From Casuarius casuarius (Eukaryota > Chordata > Aves > Casuariiformes > Casuariidae): a stretch of 64,000 nucleotides of DNA. Below the pieces are notes generated by a model that had not been told where the DNA came from, did no database searches, and saw only the letters and a program-made list of their open reading frames with translations. Positions 49,701 through 60,277 of the stretch are shown here, one piece after another. The number at the start of each line of letters is the position of its first letter. Positions within the stretch are counted from its first letter, which is position 1. The DNA lies in assembly GCA_003342895.1 (NCBI GenBank), contig PTFA01000197.1:760236-824235 (forward strand). The letters are read 5' to 3'. A program made the translations under genes and the position numbers.

Positions 49701-52700
49701 ATGTCCTTCCTTCTTGTACCACGCTGACAGAGGAAAGACGAGGCCAAGAAATGATTTTTCTTTTTTAAATGCCCAAGGTTACTGAGTTTTTTCTCCTAAA
49801 TGCCGTGTTTTGTTTTTCTTTTCTTTAACAAAGCTTCTGTGTGTATGGCTTGCATGTTTCATAAGAGTTTTATCCTCTGAAGTAAAGTGGACCATTATAG
49901 TAAGGCAAGGCTTTGCAGCTCTAAGGCCAAATGCAAGGCAATTACAAAGCTGGGACAAGAATTAGAAGTACAAAATCAGTAAAGCAGAGCTCTATTTCTT
50001 CAAATTAGAGAGGAGCATGACAGGACTCACGTTAGCAAAGGTCATATCGGGGCCAAGTACAATTAATGATGCTTCAAATTTTAATCCTGCTCTTAGGCAC
50101 CTTGCATGTTTCAGTTAGAACTAATTAAAAGTATGTGCTTAAATTAATGTCACAGGTTTAGATGTGCTCTGCCATTGACCAAATGAAGTGAGGCCTCAGT
50201 AACACTTCTCTGTAGCGAGGGAGGGGAATTCAAATCCAGGAAAACCAGAGCAAGCAACTCTGGCTGGATAATAGGACTGGTCCCTCCAGAGAGGTGAGAG
50301 AATGCAGTCAGAACATACTGATGTATGGATCGCCAGACACTAGGAATGGGATTTATCCCACCACTAGCTATATATGTTTACAAAATAAATAGTAACTATC
50401 TAGATCAGGTGTCTACACTAGAAAGAGATGAATCATCCTCTAGAAATGTTTGTGTTCCTATCCTGACTTGTAGAAGGGTCTGACTAGCTCAGCTATTGAG
50501 TTTTCAACCACAGACCTATAAAGCTAGAGTTGATGTGAACTATTTCCAGCAATCTGAGACAAAAACAGTCCATTGGGGGTTTGGGGTTTTTTTTGCTTTA
50601 ATCCATTTGTCTTGCATTGGGCTTGGTTTCCTACCAAAAACAAAATTTATCTTTTAAAAGAGCTATTTTGTCACTCTTATGCTTACACCAAGAGGCTCAG
50701 CTGCGTCTAGAAACCTTTCTTCATGCCATAAGTGTAATATGCAAGGCCTGATAGCTGAACATTCCTGGAAGTCTCTGAATTGCAAGCACTCTTGCCCTGG
50801 AGCTCCTGCTAGCCAGACAGCCTCTGCAGGAACCTGCACTACAGCCTCAGTCCAGGCTTCCAAAGCATCCCTGTGTCAATGCCATACATGAAATCAGAGC
50901 TCTTCCTGGCAGGTCTCTAGGATTTCTTCAAGGAGGTATCTTGGGTCATTTCTCCTTCATGAAGTCATTGCCACAAATGGAAGCGAGACAGCTGGAGACC
51001 TCGGAGTTGTCCAGGCTATAGGTAACGATGCATTAATGGGAACCTCAGTTACCAGGCTTACTTAATGTCTTCCTTTCAGGGCTGTGTCAGAGCCAGACAT
51101 GGTGGTCCTTGTACAGTGCAGGCATGTAATGTCAAGTGTTTGTCTTCACTCCAAACCCACCCTTGAAGCCATGCTGCATGGCAGCACAGCCACAGACACG
51201 GTGACCGATTGGGTCCTGCAGAGGAGAACTATACAATCTCATCTCAGTAAGGATATGCAGGCTGAGGATGAGTTCAGAGAGCCTAAAGATGACCAAATAC
51301 ACTCATGACAGAGCATTTGTTTCAGTTGCCCAAACAAGGATAGACCCCTAACTACAAGTTCTTCCACTTTTGAAAATTTGGAGCATTTTTCCCCCCCTTT
51401 AAAAACAACTTACGAAGCAAGAATTCCCAGTTTTGGGCCAAAAGCAGTTCTGTGATCCCTCACTGAAGAAATGCTATATGCCTATTTTATCCAGATGCAC
51501 TACAATGTATATGTTTATTAATAACAGGGAGTGTTCATCTCATCTGAGCTGAGAGTTTGGAAACCCAAAAGAAGTCATAGAAATATACTACTTCCTTCCC
51601 CCCCACTTCCAGTCTGCCTTCCTTTCCCATCTTCCTCCTATTCCCTTGAACCTGTGCCACTAGCTACATGAGTTCCGGATGCAATCCTTTAAAACGAAAG
51701 AGGTACGAGCATTTTGCTTTTGTTGTTTGTTTTGTCAAATCAGCAGAGCTTCAAAGGTACCCATATGGAATTAGGCAGAAATTAATTAGTGTTCTTTCAA
51801 GGGGAAGTGAAGTATTAGTTTCACTTTGTGGAATATTTTGTTTCGTAAAAGTTAAAGTAGTTAAAGCAAAGCAGGATACCTCCTTTCCTTAGCCTAGGCA
51901 ATAAAAGGGTAAGATGCAGCAGAATAGCTCCTGAACTTGCTGTTCTGAAAGGATTTTCATGATGAAAACTAGTTAGGATCTACATGTTCCTTAGTGTAAT
52001 GGAGCATGCCAGTCAATTTAGATAGTATTCCTGAAGCTCAGTGTTTGATAGGGAGTGGTTGTTGATGCAAGCAAAGCTTTTGGCACACTGGAACAAATTG
52101 TTATACTCTTCCCTGCTGTTACCAGGACAGGATAGCCCTTAAAAAGGGACATTGAGCTTCTGTGCAGCTGCTGTGGGCACCGATGTGTGCAAAAGGAGAA
52201 TGAAGGCATTTAAAGACTTCTTCTCATGAGAGAAGTCTTGAAAGTGCTAAAGAGCTTCTCTCAACACAGGCTGAATATGCCAGGCAGTTAGATGGAGATA
52301 GGAACTAGAGCCTGAGAGAGAGCCTGTTTCCAGATTGATATGGAAGACTTGTGTAACTGTCCCAGGGAAAGAACATCTGCCTTGGCATTAACTAAGATTC
52401 TGAATCTTCAGGCAAGAGAAAGGAGAAGCAGGGTTTTGAGAGGAAACTTACAAAAGTCTTCAAGTTTCAGCAAGTTCTCACTACTCCTGTGGTTCAGCAA
52501 ATTGCAAACTCATTGTGAAAGAGGATCTGCCAGTTTGCCGTTTATTGAACAAGAGACACACCAAGGTCTTGCAGATAAATACAGAAGTAATAAATTCTGC
52601 CTTTTCAAGGGTCAGTGGAGCATATCACAAATTCATCTCTATTCATTAGCCCATTTTAGGTAGGTATTCTTAGCTTCACAGAAAAGCCCTCTTATCTGAA

Positions 52701-53427
52701 ATAACTTTACAAGACCTGACAATAAGGGCTGACATTCACAACCCTCAGTGAGGGATACGCTCCCAGCGCAGTCACAGACATACTAAGGGGCAAAGCCATA
52801 GCACAAAACTAAATTCAAGTGGTATGTATAATGCTCAATAGTCATTTTAGTGATGGTAATCATTTTCAGTTAGTGCACTGTCAGAGGATTTCTCAGTGGA
52901 TTTCCTCAAAAAGTTTCCTCAAAAGAAGAAAGGCTTTGGTTATTTCTATTTCTGCACCTTAACCCATTCTTAGACTTAAACTGCTTTAAACCTGTTGAGG
53001 TCCCCAGCTTGCTTAAAAAACAAGTCTCACACCTGCTTTCCTAACCTTTTCATTAATCCAAACCCTCAATTTCATTTTCAGATTTTTCCAGTTCTCTTTT
53101 CATTGAGATTTTTGTTATATCCACCTCTTGACAAAGGGCTGCTCAGTGGTGGAGCTAGCAGCACTGCAGTAGCAACTAGGGTTGGAAAACAGCCCTGGTA
53201 AGCACATTGCCTGGAGAAGGGGAAAGCCTTGAACAGTCACTTGTGAGCACCATCACTTAGGTGAAGCTTTACTTAACACCTATGGAAAAAACACAGGAAA
53301 GACTCCCTCCCCTAAACCTGCAAGTAGACTAGGACATGTGATAAAGTGCTTGCAAATACTTTTTCCACATTCAATCCATGTTTAAAGGAATGGGTTTATA
53401 CTTAAGATTTTAAAAAAAAAAAAAAAA

Positions 53428-53458
<31 letters not shown>

Positions 53459-55362
53459 CAGCTAGGAAGACTTAAGTCTGCTATGGAGGCAGAGGGGGAA
53501 CAGGAAGAGGCTTGTTGCAACTAGAACATTATTTGCCATCTGACTGGGCTTACTGCTTAGAGCTCAGTCCATGGTATGACAGAGCTTGAGTTTAATCACT
53601 TAGAGATGAACGCATCTAGGTATAACCTTAGTGAAATTCTGTTTTACAACACACAATTGTAACAAAATATTCTGATGTAATACTAACATCCACCAGATCT
53701 GAGCAGAGTTTACATAAGCTGACAGAATAATGCATAATATTGACATCTCATGCCACAATCTAACAGCATATATTTAAATCCCTTATATGTACTTCCTTTC
53801 CCTTCCTGCTTGGGGGTACATGCTGTGCACTCAGAACTCTAAGATTCCTCCTTCCTTGCCCCAACAAAGTGTTTTGTTATTGACGAATATTACTTTGAGT
53901 TTTCTTCATACTATAACATTCTTGTCCAGAGACCTAGCTGTCTCTCCAGAAAAGTCTACTGGAGAGTCACTTTAAAACATTATATGATCAAAGAACTACC
54001 TGTAAATCTTAATTGATCTTGAAATGTCTTACTACTCATTAAATTTATATTATCTTGTCCAGCAGCCATATTTGACATAACTGTTGTGCAAACAACTCTC
54101 CCCTGCTGGCCTGTTCAATGCAGCCATGGATGTGTATTTCAGTGTTCTGGAAGCAAAGCTGGTAAAGCCAAATTCATGTCACAGCATTCATCACAAACAT
54201 CTCCCAACTATTCCCCAGACATGCATCAGAACTTGGGAATTTTCCTTTCACTGTGACTAAGTCAACAGAGAAAAATATGGAGCCTGTTCAACTCCAAGCC
54301 ACATCATGTACTCAACTGTAGCACCAGGTATTTCCCATCAGTTAGTATCTTACAGTCTCATGCTGCCTTCCCACTTAACCAAGAAAAGAATGGTTAAAAA
54401 CAAAAGAAACACCCCACACCCAACATACACTGCTGTGAATTCATAACAAGTACAAAAATGCTGTCAGTTTTCCATAGATCTATGTTGCAAGATTCAGTCC
54501 CTCACCACTCCAAAGGTCTTTCAGGAGCACACTGAACCTTCTAAACCAAGGCCAGTCTGCCTCCTAGCCTATCAGTACAATTTTTAAATTTGTCCAAGAC
54601 AGACTCAACTTTTTGCCATGTTGTGAGGTTTCAGTCTGTTCCCTAGCAGCTTCTGGACAGTGTTGGCTGAAAAAGCTCCTTAAGACAGTCCTGCAGCCTT
54701 TGCTAGGCACACCTCTTCCTGCCTGAACTGTTCTCAAGTGTTTCATCTGTTGCTGGTCAGTCCCCTAACTATAGGCTGGGGAAATAACTGTTCTTTCTGC
54801 TACCCTTTTGTAACTATTTACAACACAGGGCTCATGCACTTCATTACACATATGCACATTCTGTGATTACATTATTTAATCGGTAATACAGATACAGTAC
54901 TCATCTGTCTCACCAAGGTGTTAAGGAACCTGAAGAATGAGGAGGCGAGCGCACAGAGCAGAAACCACATCTTCATCCCGTAATAAAGATGCTACACTTT
55001 ATACTTGCTACTAGTTAAAAGAACAGCACACAACTGCTAAACGCATAGTTTGTTTAAACAGACAGGAATTAAGGAGAAGAAAAAAATAGTACAGAAACCC
55101 ACTGGAAGCGTCGCAAGTTGAGTTGCTTCCTGGGCTACTTACGGAGCTGTGAGATACCCTTCCAAAAAGCCAGATGCATACATGATATCTTCATTGCTTA
55201 AGGTATGACTGCCATAGCCTGCTTTGATCTCCAGAACTCCCCAACCTGTCTTCTGTATAGTGTTGTTGTAGAAACCATAGGCATCTCCTCTTCTGTCCAG
55301 TATATTCTTGACCTGAAGTGTTTTCTCAGCTTTATTCCAGTACACAGTTGCATAGCGGATTT
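22594..55362 (-). CDS. PLBD1: PLBD1, phospholipase B-like 1 (ten of eleven exons)
   Basis: Ten exons on the - strand join in unbroken phase (1,2,2,0,0,1,1,1,1,0) to give about 517 residues and a TAA stop; the human protein is 553 residues in 11 exons. The missing 35-40 residues correspond to the signal-peptide exon, which must lie beyond 64000. PLBD1 is a glycosylated lysosomal or granule hydrolase of the N-terminal-nucleophile fold, reported to deacylate phospholipids. The family's proposed nucleophile is the Cys of MGHCSALIK, exposed by proteolytic maturation; that Cys is present. Four N-glycosylation sequons are visible (NNT, NQT, NLS, NYT), as is the Cys-rich CNTICCRED. No frameshift or premature stop is seen. 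PLBD2 is excluded by much closer agreement with PLBD1 and by the ATF7IP neighbour. Confidence 0.96.
22762..24444 (-). other. PLBD1: PLBD1 intron 10
   Basis: This is comparatively GC-rich intronic sequence with C-rich stretches near 23390-23430. No exon or mobile element was recognised. Open frames on both strands reflect low stop density. Confidence 0.85.
24445..24551 (-). CDS. PLBD1: PLBD1 exon 10 (Cys-rich)
   Basis: A 107-bp exon, phase 1 to 0, reads [20 protein letters not shown] and then [15 protein letters not shown]. The four Cys residues (CNTICC and GCYD) are conserved in the family and probably form disulfides. The acceptor is TTTCCAG and the donor GTAAAG. Confidence 0.95.
24552..25625 (-). 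other. PLBD1: PLBD1 intron 9
   Basis: A GT-AG intron of about 1.07 kb. Nothing was recognised in it. Confidence 0.85.
25626..25811 (-). CDS. PLBD1: PLBD1 exon 9
   Basis: A 186-bp exon, phase 1 to 1, reads [20 protein letters not shown], then [19 protein letters not shown], then [20 protein letters not shown]. The NLS sequon and the [14 protein letters not shown] motif are present. The acceptor is TCTGACAG and the donor GTAAGA. Confidence 0.96.
25812..30474 (-). other. PLBD1: PLBD1 intron 8
   Basis: The intron is about 4.7 kb. It contains an (AAAC)n-like stretch at about 25876-25897, a short CA run at about 26488-26501 and a GC-richer region (about 28.2-29.5 kb) where long forward frames overlap without family resemblance. 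A single N lies at 29643. No mobile element was recognised. Confidence 0.8.
30475..30615 (-). CDS. PLBD1: PLBD1 exon 8
   Basis: A 141-bp exon, phase 1 to 1, reads [20 protein letters not shown], then [19 protein letters not shown], then VLRK. The [12 protein letters not shown] and EQIPxxVEYSxQTxVLRKG motifs are hallmarks of the family. It is separated from exon 7 by only 107 bases. Confidence 0.96.
30616..30722 (-). other. PLBD1: PLBD1 intron 7, very short (107 bp)
   Basis: The GT-AG intron is 107 bp, far below its neighbours of 1-8 kb. It has no stop in the frame continuing from exon 7. Confidence 0.9.
30723..30923 (-). CDS. PLBD1: PLBD1 exon 7
   Basis: A 201-bp exon, phase 1 to 1, reads [20 protein letters not shown] and continues through [19 protein letters not shown] and [19 protein letters not shown] to IFSKCNS. 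The NQT sequon is present. The acceptor is TGTTTTAG and the donor GTAAGT. Confidence 0.96.
30924..37285 (-). other. PLBD1: PLBD1 intron 6
   Basis: The intron is about 6.4 kb. It contains a TG/GA-rich microsatellite (about 31018-31056), a T21 run (36561-36581) and otherwise unclassified A/T-rich sequence. Confidence 0.85.
37286..37430 (-). CDS. PLBD1: PLBD1 exon 6
   Basis: A 145-bp exon, phase 0 to 1, reads [20 protein letters not shown], then [15 protein letters not shown], then SRLSFSSYP. The FAHSSWxTYAAxLRIYKHW core is strongly conserved in PLBD1. The acceptor is TTTTCCAG and the donor GTAAGG. Confidence 0.96.
37431..38565 (-). other. PLBD1: PLBD1 intron 5
   Basis: The intron is about 1.1 kb with a single N at 37610. 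Its upstream half holds a degenerate CR1/L3-like fragment (about 38240-38420). Confidence 0.8.
38240..38420 (-). mobile_element. Degenerate CR1/L3-like LINE fragment
   Basis: On the + strand, CAGCCTT..., TCTAGTAGCTTTTCACTGCC, TTTTTCTTGAACACAAGTGA and GCAAAACTGGACCCAGTATC follow the order of the antisense 3' region of old amniote CR1/L3 elements. The divergence is high and the ends cannot be fixed. It explains part of the open frame seen on the + strand here. Confidence 0.5.
38566..38730 (-). CDS. PLBD1: PLBD1 exon 5 (catalytic Cys)
   Basis: A 165-bp exon, phase 0 to 0, encodes [20 protein letters not shown], a variable segment with SARSGQCN and PGGHGKY, then [11 protein letters not shown]. 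The Cys of GHCSALIK corresponds to the family's proposed N-terminal nucleophile after maturation cleavage. The acceptor is TCTCCCCAG and the donor GTGAGC. Confidence 0.96.
38731..45408 (-). other. PLBD1: PLBD1 intron 4
   Basis: The intron is about 6.7 kb and A/T-rich. It contains a CA/TA microsatellite (42948-42991) and single Ns at 42065, 42326 and 44673. No exon or mobile element was recognised. Confidence 0.8.
42948..42991. repeat. CA/TA compound microsatellite
   Basis: Runs of CA pass through CATA units into TA repeats, with ATATACGTGTATAT forming a near-perfect palindrome in the middle. It lies within PLBD1 intron 4. Confidence 0.85.
45409..45547 (-). CDS. PLBD1: PLBD1 exon 4
   Basis: A 139-bp exon reads [13 protein letters not shown], then [20 protein letters not shown], then EWAKLHKQT; it enters in phase 2 and leaves in phase 0. 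The acceptor is TCCTGCAG and the donor GTAAGA. The WRHxGY and QLDGLYxG motifs are PLBD signatures. Confidence 0.95.
45548..47464 (-). other. PLBD1: PLBD1 intron 3
   Basis: The intron is about 1.9 kb with a single N at 47121. No exon, RNA gene or mobile element was recognised. Confidence 0.8.
47465..47548 (-). CDS. PLBD1: PLBD1 exon 3
   Basis: An 84-bp exon reads [17 protein letters not shown] and then [10 protein letters not shown], phase 2 to phase 2. The acceptor is TTCTTTCAG and the donor GTATGT. The YPQLI and VQDFM motifs are typical of the family. Confidence 0.94.
48442..48474 (+). other. AATAAA followed by A21 run
   Basis: AATAAATCCTTT runs directly into 21 A. This resembles the 3' end of a reverse-transcribed mRNA, but the 6-base spacing is short and no parent gene is recognised upstream. 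Confidence 0.3.
53412..53458. repeat. A25-(GA)11 microsatellite
   Basis: Twenty-five A are followed directly by eleven GA units, ending at GACAGCTAG. There is no upstream AATAAA, so it is not obviously a retrocopy tail. Confidence 0.9.
55143..55362 (-). CDS. PLBD1: PLBD1 exon 2
   Basis: The frame reads [20 protein letters not shown] and continues through [19 protein letters not shown] and [18 protein letters not shown] to EGYLTAP. It is 220 bp, entering in phase 1 and leaving in phase 2 with donor GTAAGT. This is the start of the mature N-terminal chain. The sequon NNT is present. The only exon upstream is the signal-peptide exon, which is not in the window. Confidence 0.95.
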
Positions 55363-57044
55363 CTAGGGTGAAGAGGGAAGGGTGCAAGGGAAACAAACAA
55401 AAATGGGAAATTAGTCTTGCAATACACCTGGCAAAGCAACGTGTATTATAGGAACTTCATTTCACTTGGACAGTGCTGCATCTCACAGAAGACTGAAGGG
55501 ATCAGAGAGTTAGTTGCAACACATACAGAATGTTTCAGTTTTCAGGCTGGTAGCTCCAATTCAGGTTTCTAGTCCCAAGCATCACTAATCACCTGTTATT
55601 ACATAGCTGTATGCAGATTTATGCAAGAGAGTTGAATGGGTTGGTCTATCACATTTTTGGAAGTCTCATCTGCAGAATTTCCAAAGACTGAGAACTAACA
55701 AAGTAGTTGCTGCAAAACAAGATTAAAAAAGTAAGGCTTACTACAGGGAAGCGTGAATAGGTATTTCCTATCCAGTACTGAATGCCAAAATACTCTCTTG
55801 GCATAAGTTTAAAAGATTAATTTGATTGCTTTCTATCATGTTTAGTTCCACCATGTATAGTAACACTGATGTTAACGTACTGGAAAGTGGTATGAGAACT
55901 AACTGGAATTTTACCAGGACAACAGCTAAATATTCTCATGTTACTCTTTAGGAAATTAGTTACAACTCCTTCAGTATAAAGCATCTGACACAGCTGAGTC
56001 TTGACATAAAATTTAGGAGAAAAGTGTTCCCTTACCTGGTCCAAAAGAAAATCTATACAAATCTTATTGAAAGTAATCTTAAAAGACAGCATGTCTTAGC
56101 AACTGGAAAGGATTATAGCTACTGTCAAATTTGCTTTCCACCTAAAGATTTGAAAGATTTGAAAGACTGCAAAGGTTTTCTAAATTGTCTTCCTGGGCAA
56201 CTAATCCTGGAAGTGGCATTATCCAAGAGGACAATTAGTGCTTTTGCTTTTTTCACTAAGTTCCACAGAACTGCCATCCTTTACAAGGCACAAAACCCAT
56301 CACCCAAACAGGAATACATCACAATAGTGTTAAATGAAGAGGGAAGAAGGGAAGTTGGGCATTAGACTGCTCCAGAATTCTTAGACTGCCATTTAAAATA
56401 TATACTCTGAATTAGTCAAATTTTGCTCTTGTCGAGTTCAATAACAAAGAGAAAGAGAAACCGCTTTTGAAAATCTCAAATCATTCAGCCTTCCCTAAGG
56501 TTGGACCTGGTTACATCAGATCTCCAATTCACAACTCAAAAGACTACTATGGTATTGGAAGTGAGGCGAGTTCAAACATCATGAGTCAGAATTCCCAGAA
56601 CTATGAGCTTATCCCTTAACTTCTCAAAAGAAACATTGTACGACTCTTGAGAAACCTGTGATGTTGTTCTATTCCTCTGGCCCTTCTCCAATGTGTGGCA
56701 ACTGGTGTTACCAGTTCACAGCAAGAAAATCCAATTTGGTTTCTATTCCTTACGACAATTAATCTTGTGCACCATACCCATATCAGCTGCAGTAGATAGT
56801 TATTTTATGAATAGCTAGATACTCTGAGTATCCGGAATACTCAATGTTTTTAGTATGCATGCTATGATAACTGGAACTATAAGAAAAGCAAAGCAACACA
56901 ATGTCAGCATAGTGTTTATTGCTCTTTAAAAAGCTGCAAGTAGAATGTTTGTCAAGCATCTAGTTTGATTTCTCTAAAACATAACATTAAGAAGAGACTT
57001 TTATGAAGAGTCATAAAGTATTTGAATTTAAAAAAAAAAAATCA

Positions 57045-57365
57045 TCACAGAATCACAGATGGTTGAGGTTGGAAGGGACCTCTAGAGATCATCTAGTCCA
57101 AACCCCCTGCTCAAGCTGGGTCACCTACAGCACATTGCCCAGGATGCTGTCCAGATGGCTTTTGAATATCTCCAAGGATAGAGACTCTACCATCTCTCTA
57201 GGCAACCTGTTCCAGTGCTTAGTCACCCTCACAGTAAAGAGGGTGTCTCATCCCATCCTCTTCACACTCTCCCTTCAAGTATTCATACACATTGATAAGA
57301 TCCCCCCTCAGTCTTCTCTTCTCCAGGCAGAAGAGTCCCAGCTCTTTCAGCCCTTCCTCATTATA
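57045..57365 (-). mobile_element. CR1 LINE, 3' end
   Basis: The + strand reads CACAGATGGTTGAGGTTGGA, AGGGACCTCTAGAGATCATC, CAACCTGTTCCAGTGCTTAG and finally CTCTTTCAGCCCTTCCTCAT. This is the antisense of the avian CR1 3' region, so the element is on the - strand, 5'-truncated at about 320 bp, with its 3' end near 57045. It is fairly well preserved. The reverse transcriptase region is absent, so it is immobile. An A10 run abuts the 3' end. Confidence 0.92.
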
Positions 57366-59481
57366 AAAGAAAAGACCAAAACTATTTTTTAAGAGCTAAA
57401 CTTTCTCCAACTAATCACTTTTTGACAGAGCAGTTACTCGGTTGCTTTAAGCCAGTTTTAATCCATTTTACCAGACTCTTGAATACACTGTGTCGTTCAA
57501 CCAGACAATTGTTCCTTCCTGGATTTCCAGCAAGGATAGCAATAACTGTTTCCTACTAAGTCAGTCTTTATAACGTACTAGAGATACTTTTCTTGTGAAC
57601 AGGTAATAAGAAGTGATAGCTAGGACAATTTTAGTACTGAAGGAAAACTTTATTTTTCTTAGTTCTACCAACAATAATAGAAGTATTAACATGCATCTAT
57701 ATTTAGAAAGGAAATAACTGCAGGGACTTGGAACACAATGTTTAAAAACATGTTTCTCATCTGCCAGGTACTGAGGCTATTTAAAGGACTGAGACATGAC
57801 AGACTTTGGATACCTCTTCGAGAGCCATAATTTTACCTTTCTGTTATGACTCCTTAATTATCCTTTAGTAATACTTGTGGTAATTCTGCTACTTCAAGCT
57901 AAGGGTTAACATGAGACTTGCCCAAACTGAACATCTACAGAAAGAAGAGCAGGTTGATAAGGTTCATCACTGAGGACAGTCAAATGCCATCAAACTAAAG
58001 CTTACAAACACAAAGAGGACAGGGAATGGTAACTACATGGAAAGGAAGATCCTTTGAAGAAGTGGCACAAGGGTCCAGCACAGAATACAACCAGCCTCTC
58101 CAGCACTAAAGGGGAGGCAGATTCTGACTAGGAAGCCCACAGTAGGGGCAGAGGAAAGGCGGGCTGTGTGCTCTGCTCACAAAGACAGTGGAGGAATGGG
58201 TTAAAAGGAGTTAGAACATTAAAAAAAGGGGAAGAAGAAATGATCTGAGAAAGATGATGCTCTTCCTGCCACCTCCAGACAAATGAAGAGGTGGGAAGTA
58301 GTCAAGAGGAACTAGGGCAGTAGGTTATTGTTGTTAGTGCCCACAGATCAAATAGGTATGCCAAAGAAACTTTCTTCCACCTAAAGCAAAAGATCTGTTG
58401 CTTTCTTTTTGAATAAGGGTGATCCCAGCGCCAGATAGACTGAACTAAGAGGGACAAGTACCCTGAACACAGGTAGTCTAAAATGGCATGCTGTGGGGTT
58501 TTTGTTTGTTTGTTTTCCCTCCTTCTCTCCTCCCACTGCTAGGGCATAAACATACAGAGCTGTTTCCNTAAGTCAGAACAAACTTTAAAATTTAAAAACT
58601 TACAGTTTGCCCTACTCCTAACTTCACTATATGGTAGATTTAAAATGGGGAAGATCCAGATTGGAACAGGACGGGAGAGAGGGCGAAATACAAAAGTATA
58701 GAATGACTTGCCACAAAGCTAGACAGGCATTTAAAGGAAAAGCAGAGTTACATGCCATACATGTGGCTTTACAATGATGCTCGCACCCAGGAGAGGGTAA
58801 CAAGTGCCAGATACTGATCCATCAGATTAAAATATTAAACATTATGGTGAACTTGCAAGGAGATACATGACAGATGCGAGAAATGAGCATGGAGGAGAAC
58901 AGGAGAACTAGAAACTTCACATCTACATTCAAAGTGAGTCATAGTCATTTTTAATACCAAAATCTCCAAGCACACAATGGTCTTCAATGCTGGTTACAGC
59001 ATCCTTCACACATCAAGAACAACCATTCCCTTCTCCCCTCCAACTTCACTGCTTTATCTTTACTGGCAATATTAAGCTCTGCTTATGTGCTTCCAATAAC
59101 TGCATAAGAAATGCTTTCTTACTTCACCTCCAAAAGGGTTTTGTGAACCACCATGATGTAATATTTTGCTCTTTGCTTGTAAATGCAAATGTACATATTT
59201 TCCATGGCAGTTCCCAACAGTAATTATCAAGTGTATTTCACTGCAGTTCAAATGAACTCTGAAGAACAACTACTTTTTCTCTCCCCCAAATATATTCTTC
59301 ACTATTTGGAAAAAGACCATTTTCCATTACTGAAGTTCCTTGTAACTCTGCCACTCATCACTTGATTTCACCTGGTTCAAAGATTTAGACCTATAGCTTT
59401 CCCAGATCTGACAAAGTGTCAAAATACCTAGGTATCATGAACCTGCTATATTTATTTGAAGGTATACATATCTATGTTTTC

Positions 59482-59506
59482 ATATATATATATATATATA
59501 TATATA
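59482..59506. repeat. TA microsatellite
   Basis: About 12 uninterrupted TA units lie 50 bp before the LTR. Confidence 0.9.
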
Positions 59507-59555
59507 GTATAAATCATAATAGTAATTATCTTTAAAAAATAAGTCTGTATCTTGC

Positions 59556-60277
59556 TGTTATGGAAAGTTAGGCTCTCTAGCCACCATAACAGGGTCCGAC
59601 CCTAGGTTCCCGCTGAAAAGTTTGGAGCCAAATCAAAGCAAATTAAATAAATAAGTTTTAATGATGCACGTGCAGTAATTACAACTCAAGCTGGGTGCCA
59701 CCAAAGAGGAATCCCAAACAAAGAAATCCCTGGGCAATTATAACTTTTCAATCCAAGTTCTCCACCCCTCATGTGGTAGTCCAGACCAATAGTAATATTC
59801 AGGTCTGGGGTCTCCTGCTCCTTGTTGGGTCTCATCGCTGTCCTTAGGCAGGCTGTTTCTCTCCTTATCTTTACTGTTGCGGTTTCTGCTGACGGATGTG
59901 TCTTCATTCCTTGTTGGGTCCCGCTGCTGTCTCTCAAGGTCCTAACAAGGAGGTGGTAATTCCAGACAGTGCCCCAGCAGTGAGAGGAGGCTTTGTTTCT
60001 CAAGGTCCTGACACCCTGCACAGGCCTTATTTCAAAGTCTTGCCATCCTCCCTTCGGAGTGTGAGACACAGCAACACAGACTGCTTGTAACTCCCTTATC
60101 TTTCCAGCTTGAACCAGCTCTGGCACCCTTTCTAACTGAACTAGGTGAAAGTTCCTCATGTTATCTGAGTGCGGCCTAAGGCTTCAGCAAATTTAGCTAC
60201 TCATGCTAAGCAAGTTTTATATAAGCTGTGCTAAGCAGCTACCTCTAGACAGCTTTGGTTCAGTAACTTCCTTAACA
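59556..60277. mobile_element. Solo LTR of an endogenous retrovirus (ERVL-like)
   Basis: The 722-bp unit starts TGTTA and ends TAACA, the expected TG...CA inverted termini. It is flanked on both sides by CTTGC (59551-59555 and 60278-60282), a 5-bp target site duplication. Inside there is no gag, pol or env sequence and no second LTR, so it is the product of LTR-LTR recombination. The 5-bp duplication and TGTTA/TAACA ends fit class III (ERVL) elements best. A TATATAAAA motif on the - strand (about 60213-60222) and ATTAAA/AATAAA motifs near 59645-59665 are possible LTR promoter and poly(A) parts, but I cannot settle the orientation. Confidence 0.85.

Larger units (their letters stand above)
47549..55142 (-). 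other. PLBD1: PLBD1 intron 2
   Basis: The intron is about 7.6 kb. It contains an A21 run preceded by AATAAA (48442-48474), an A25-(GA)11 block (53412-53458) and a single N at 49641. The 50.7-51.3 kb part is GC-richer with short open frames but shows no recognisable family. Confidence 0.8.

Noticed and set aside
50663..51308. Cluster of short frames in PLBD1 intron 2
   Set aside because: GC-richer than the surroundings but without family similarity, consistent splice sites or repeat termini.
53412..53458. A25 run as a retrogene tail
   Set aside because: It continues directly into (GA)11 and lacks an upstream AATAAA, so it is better read as a compound microsatellite.
56130..56180. Short tandem GATTTGAAA GATTTGAAA repeat in a 113-codon frame
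   Set aside because: Only two copies of about 10 bases; simple local duplication in an intron, no coding support.
59686..60159. 157-codon - strand frame
   Set aside because: It lies wholly inside the solo LTR and contains its repeat pairs; LTRs of this kind do not normally encode protein and nothing retroviral is recognisable in it.
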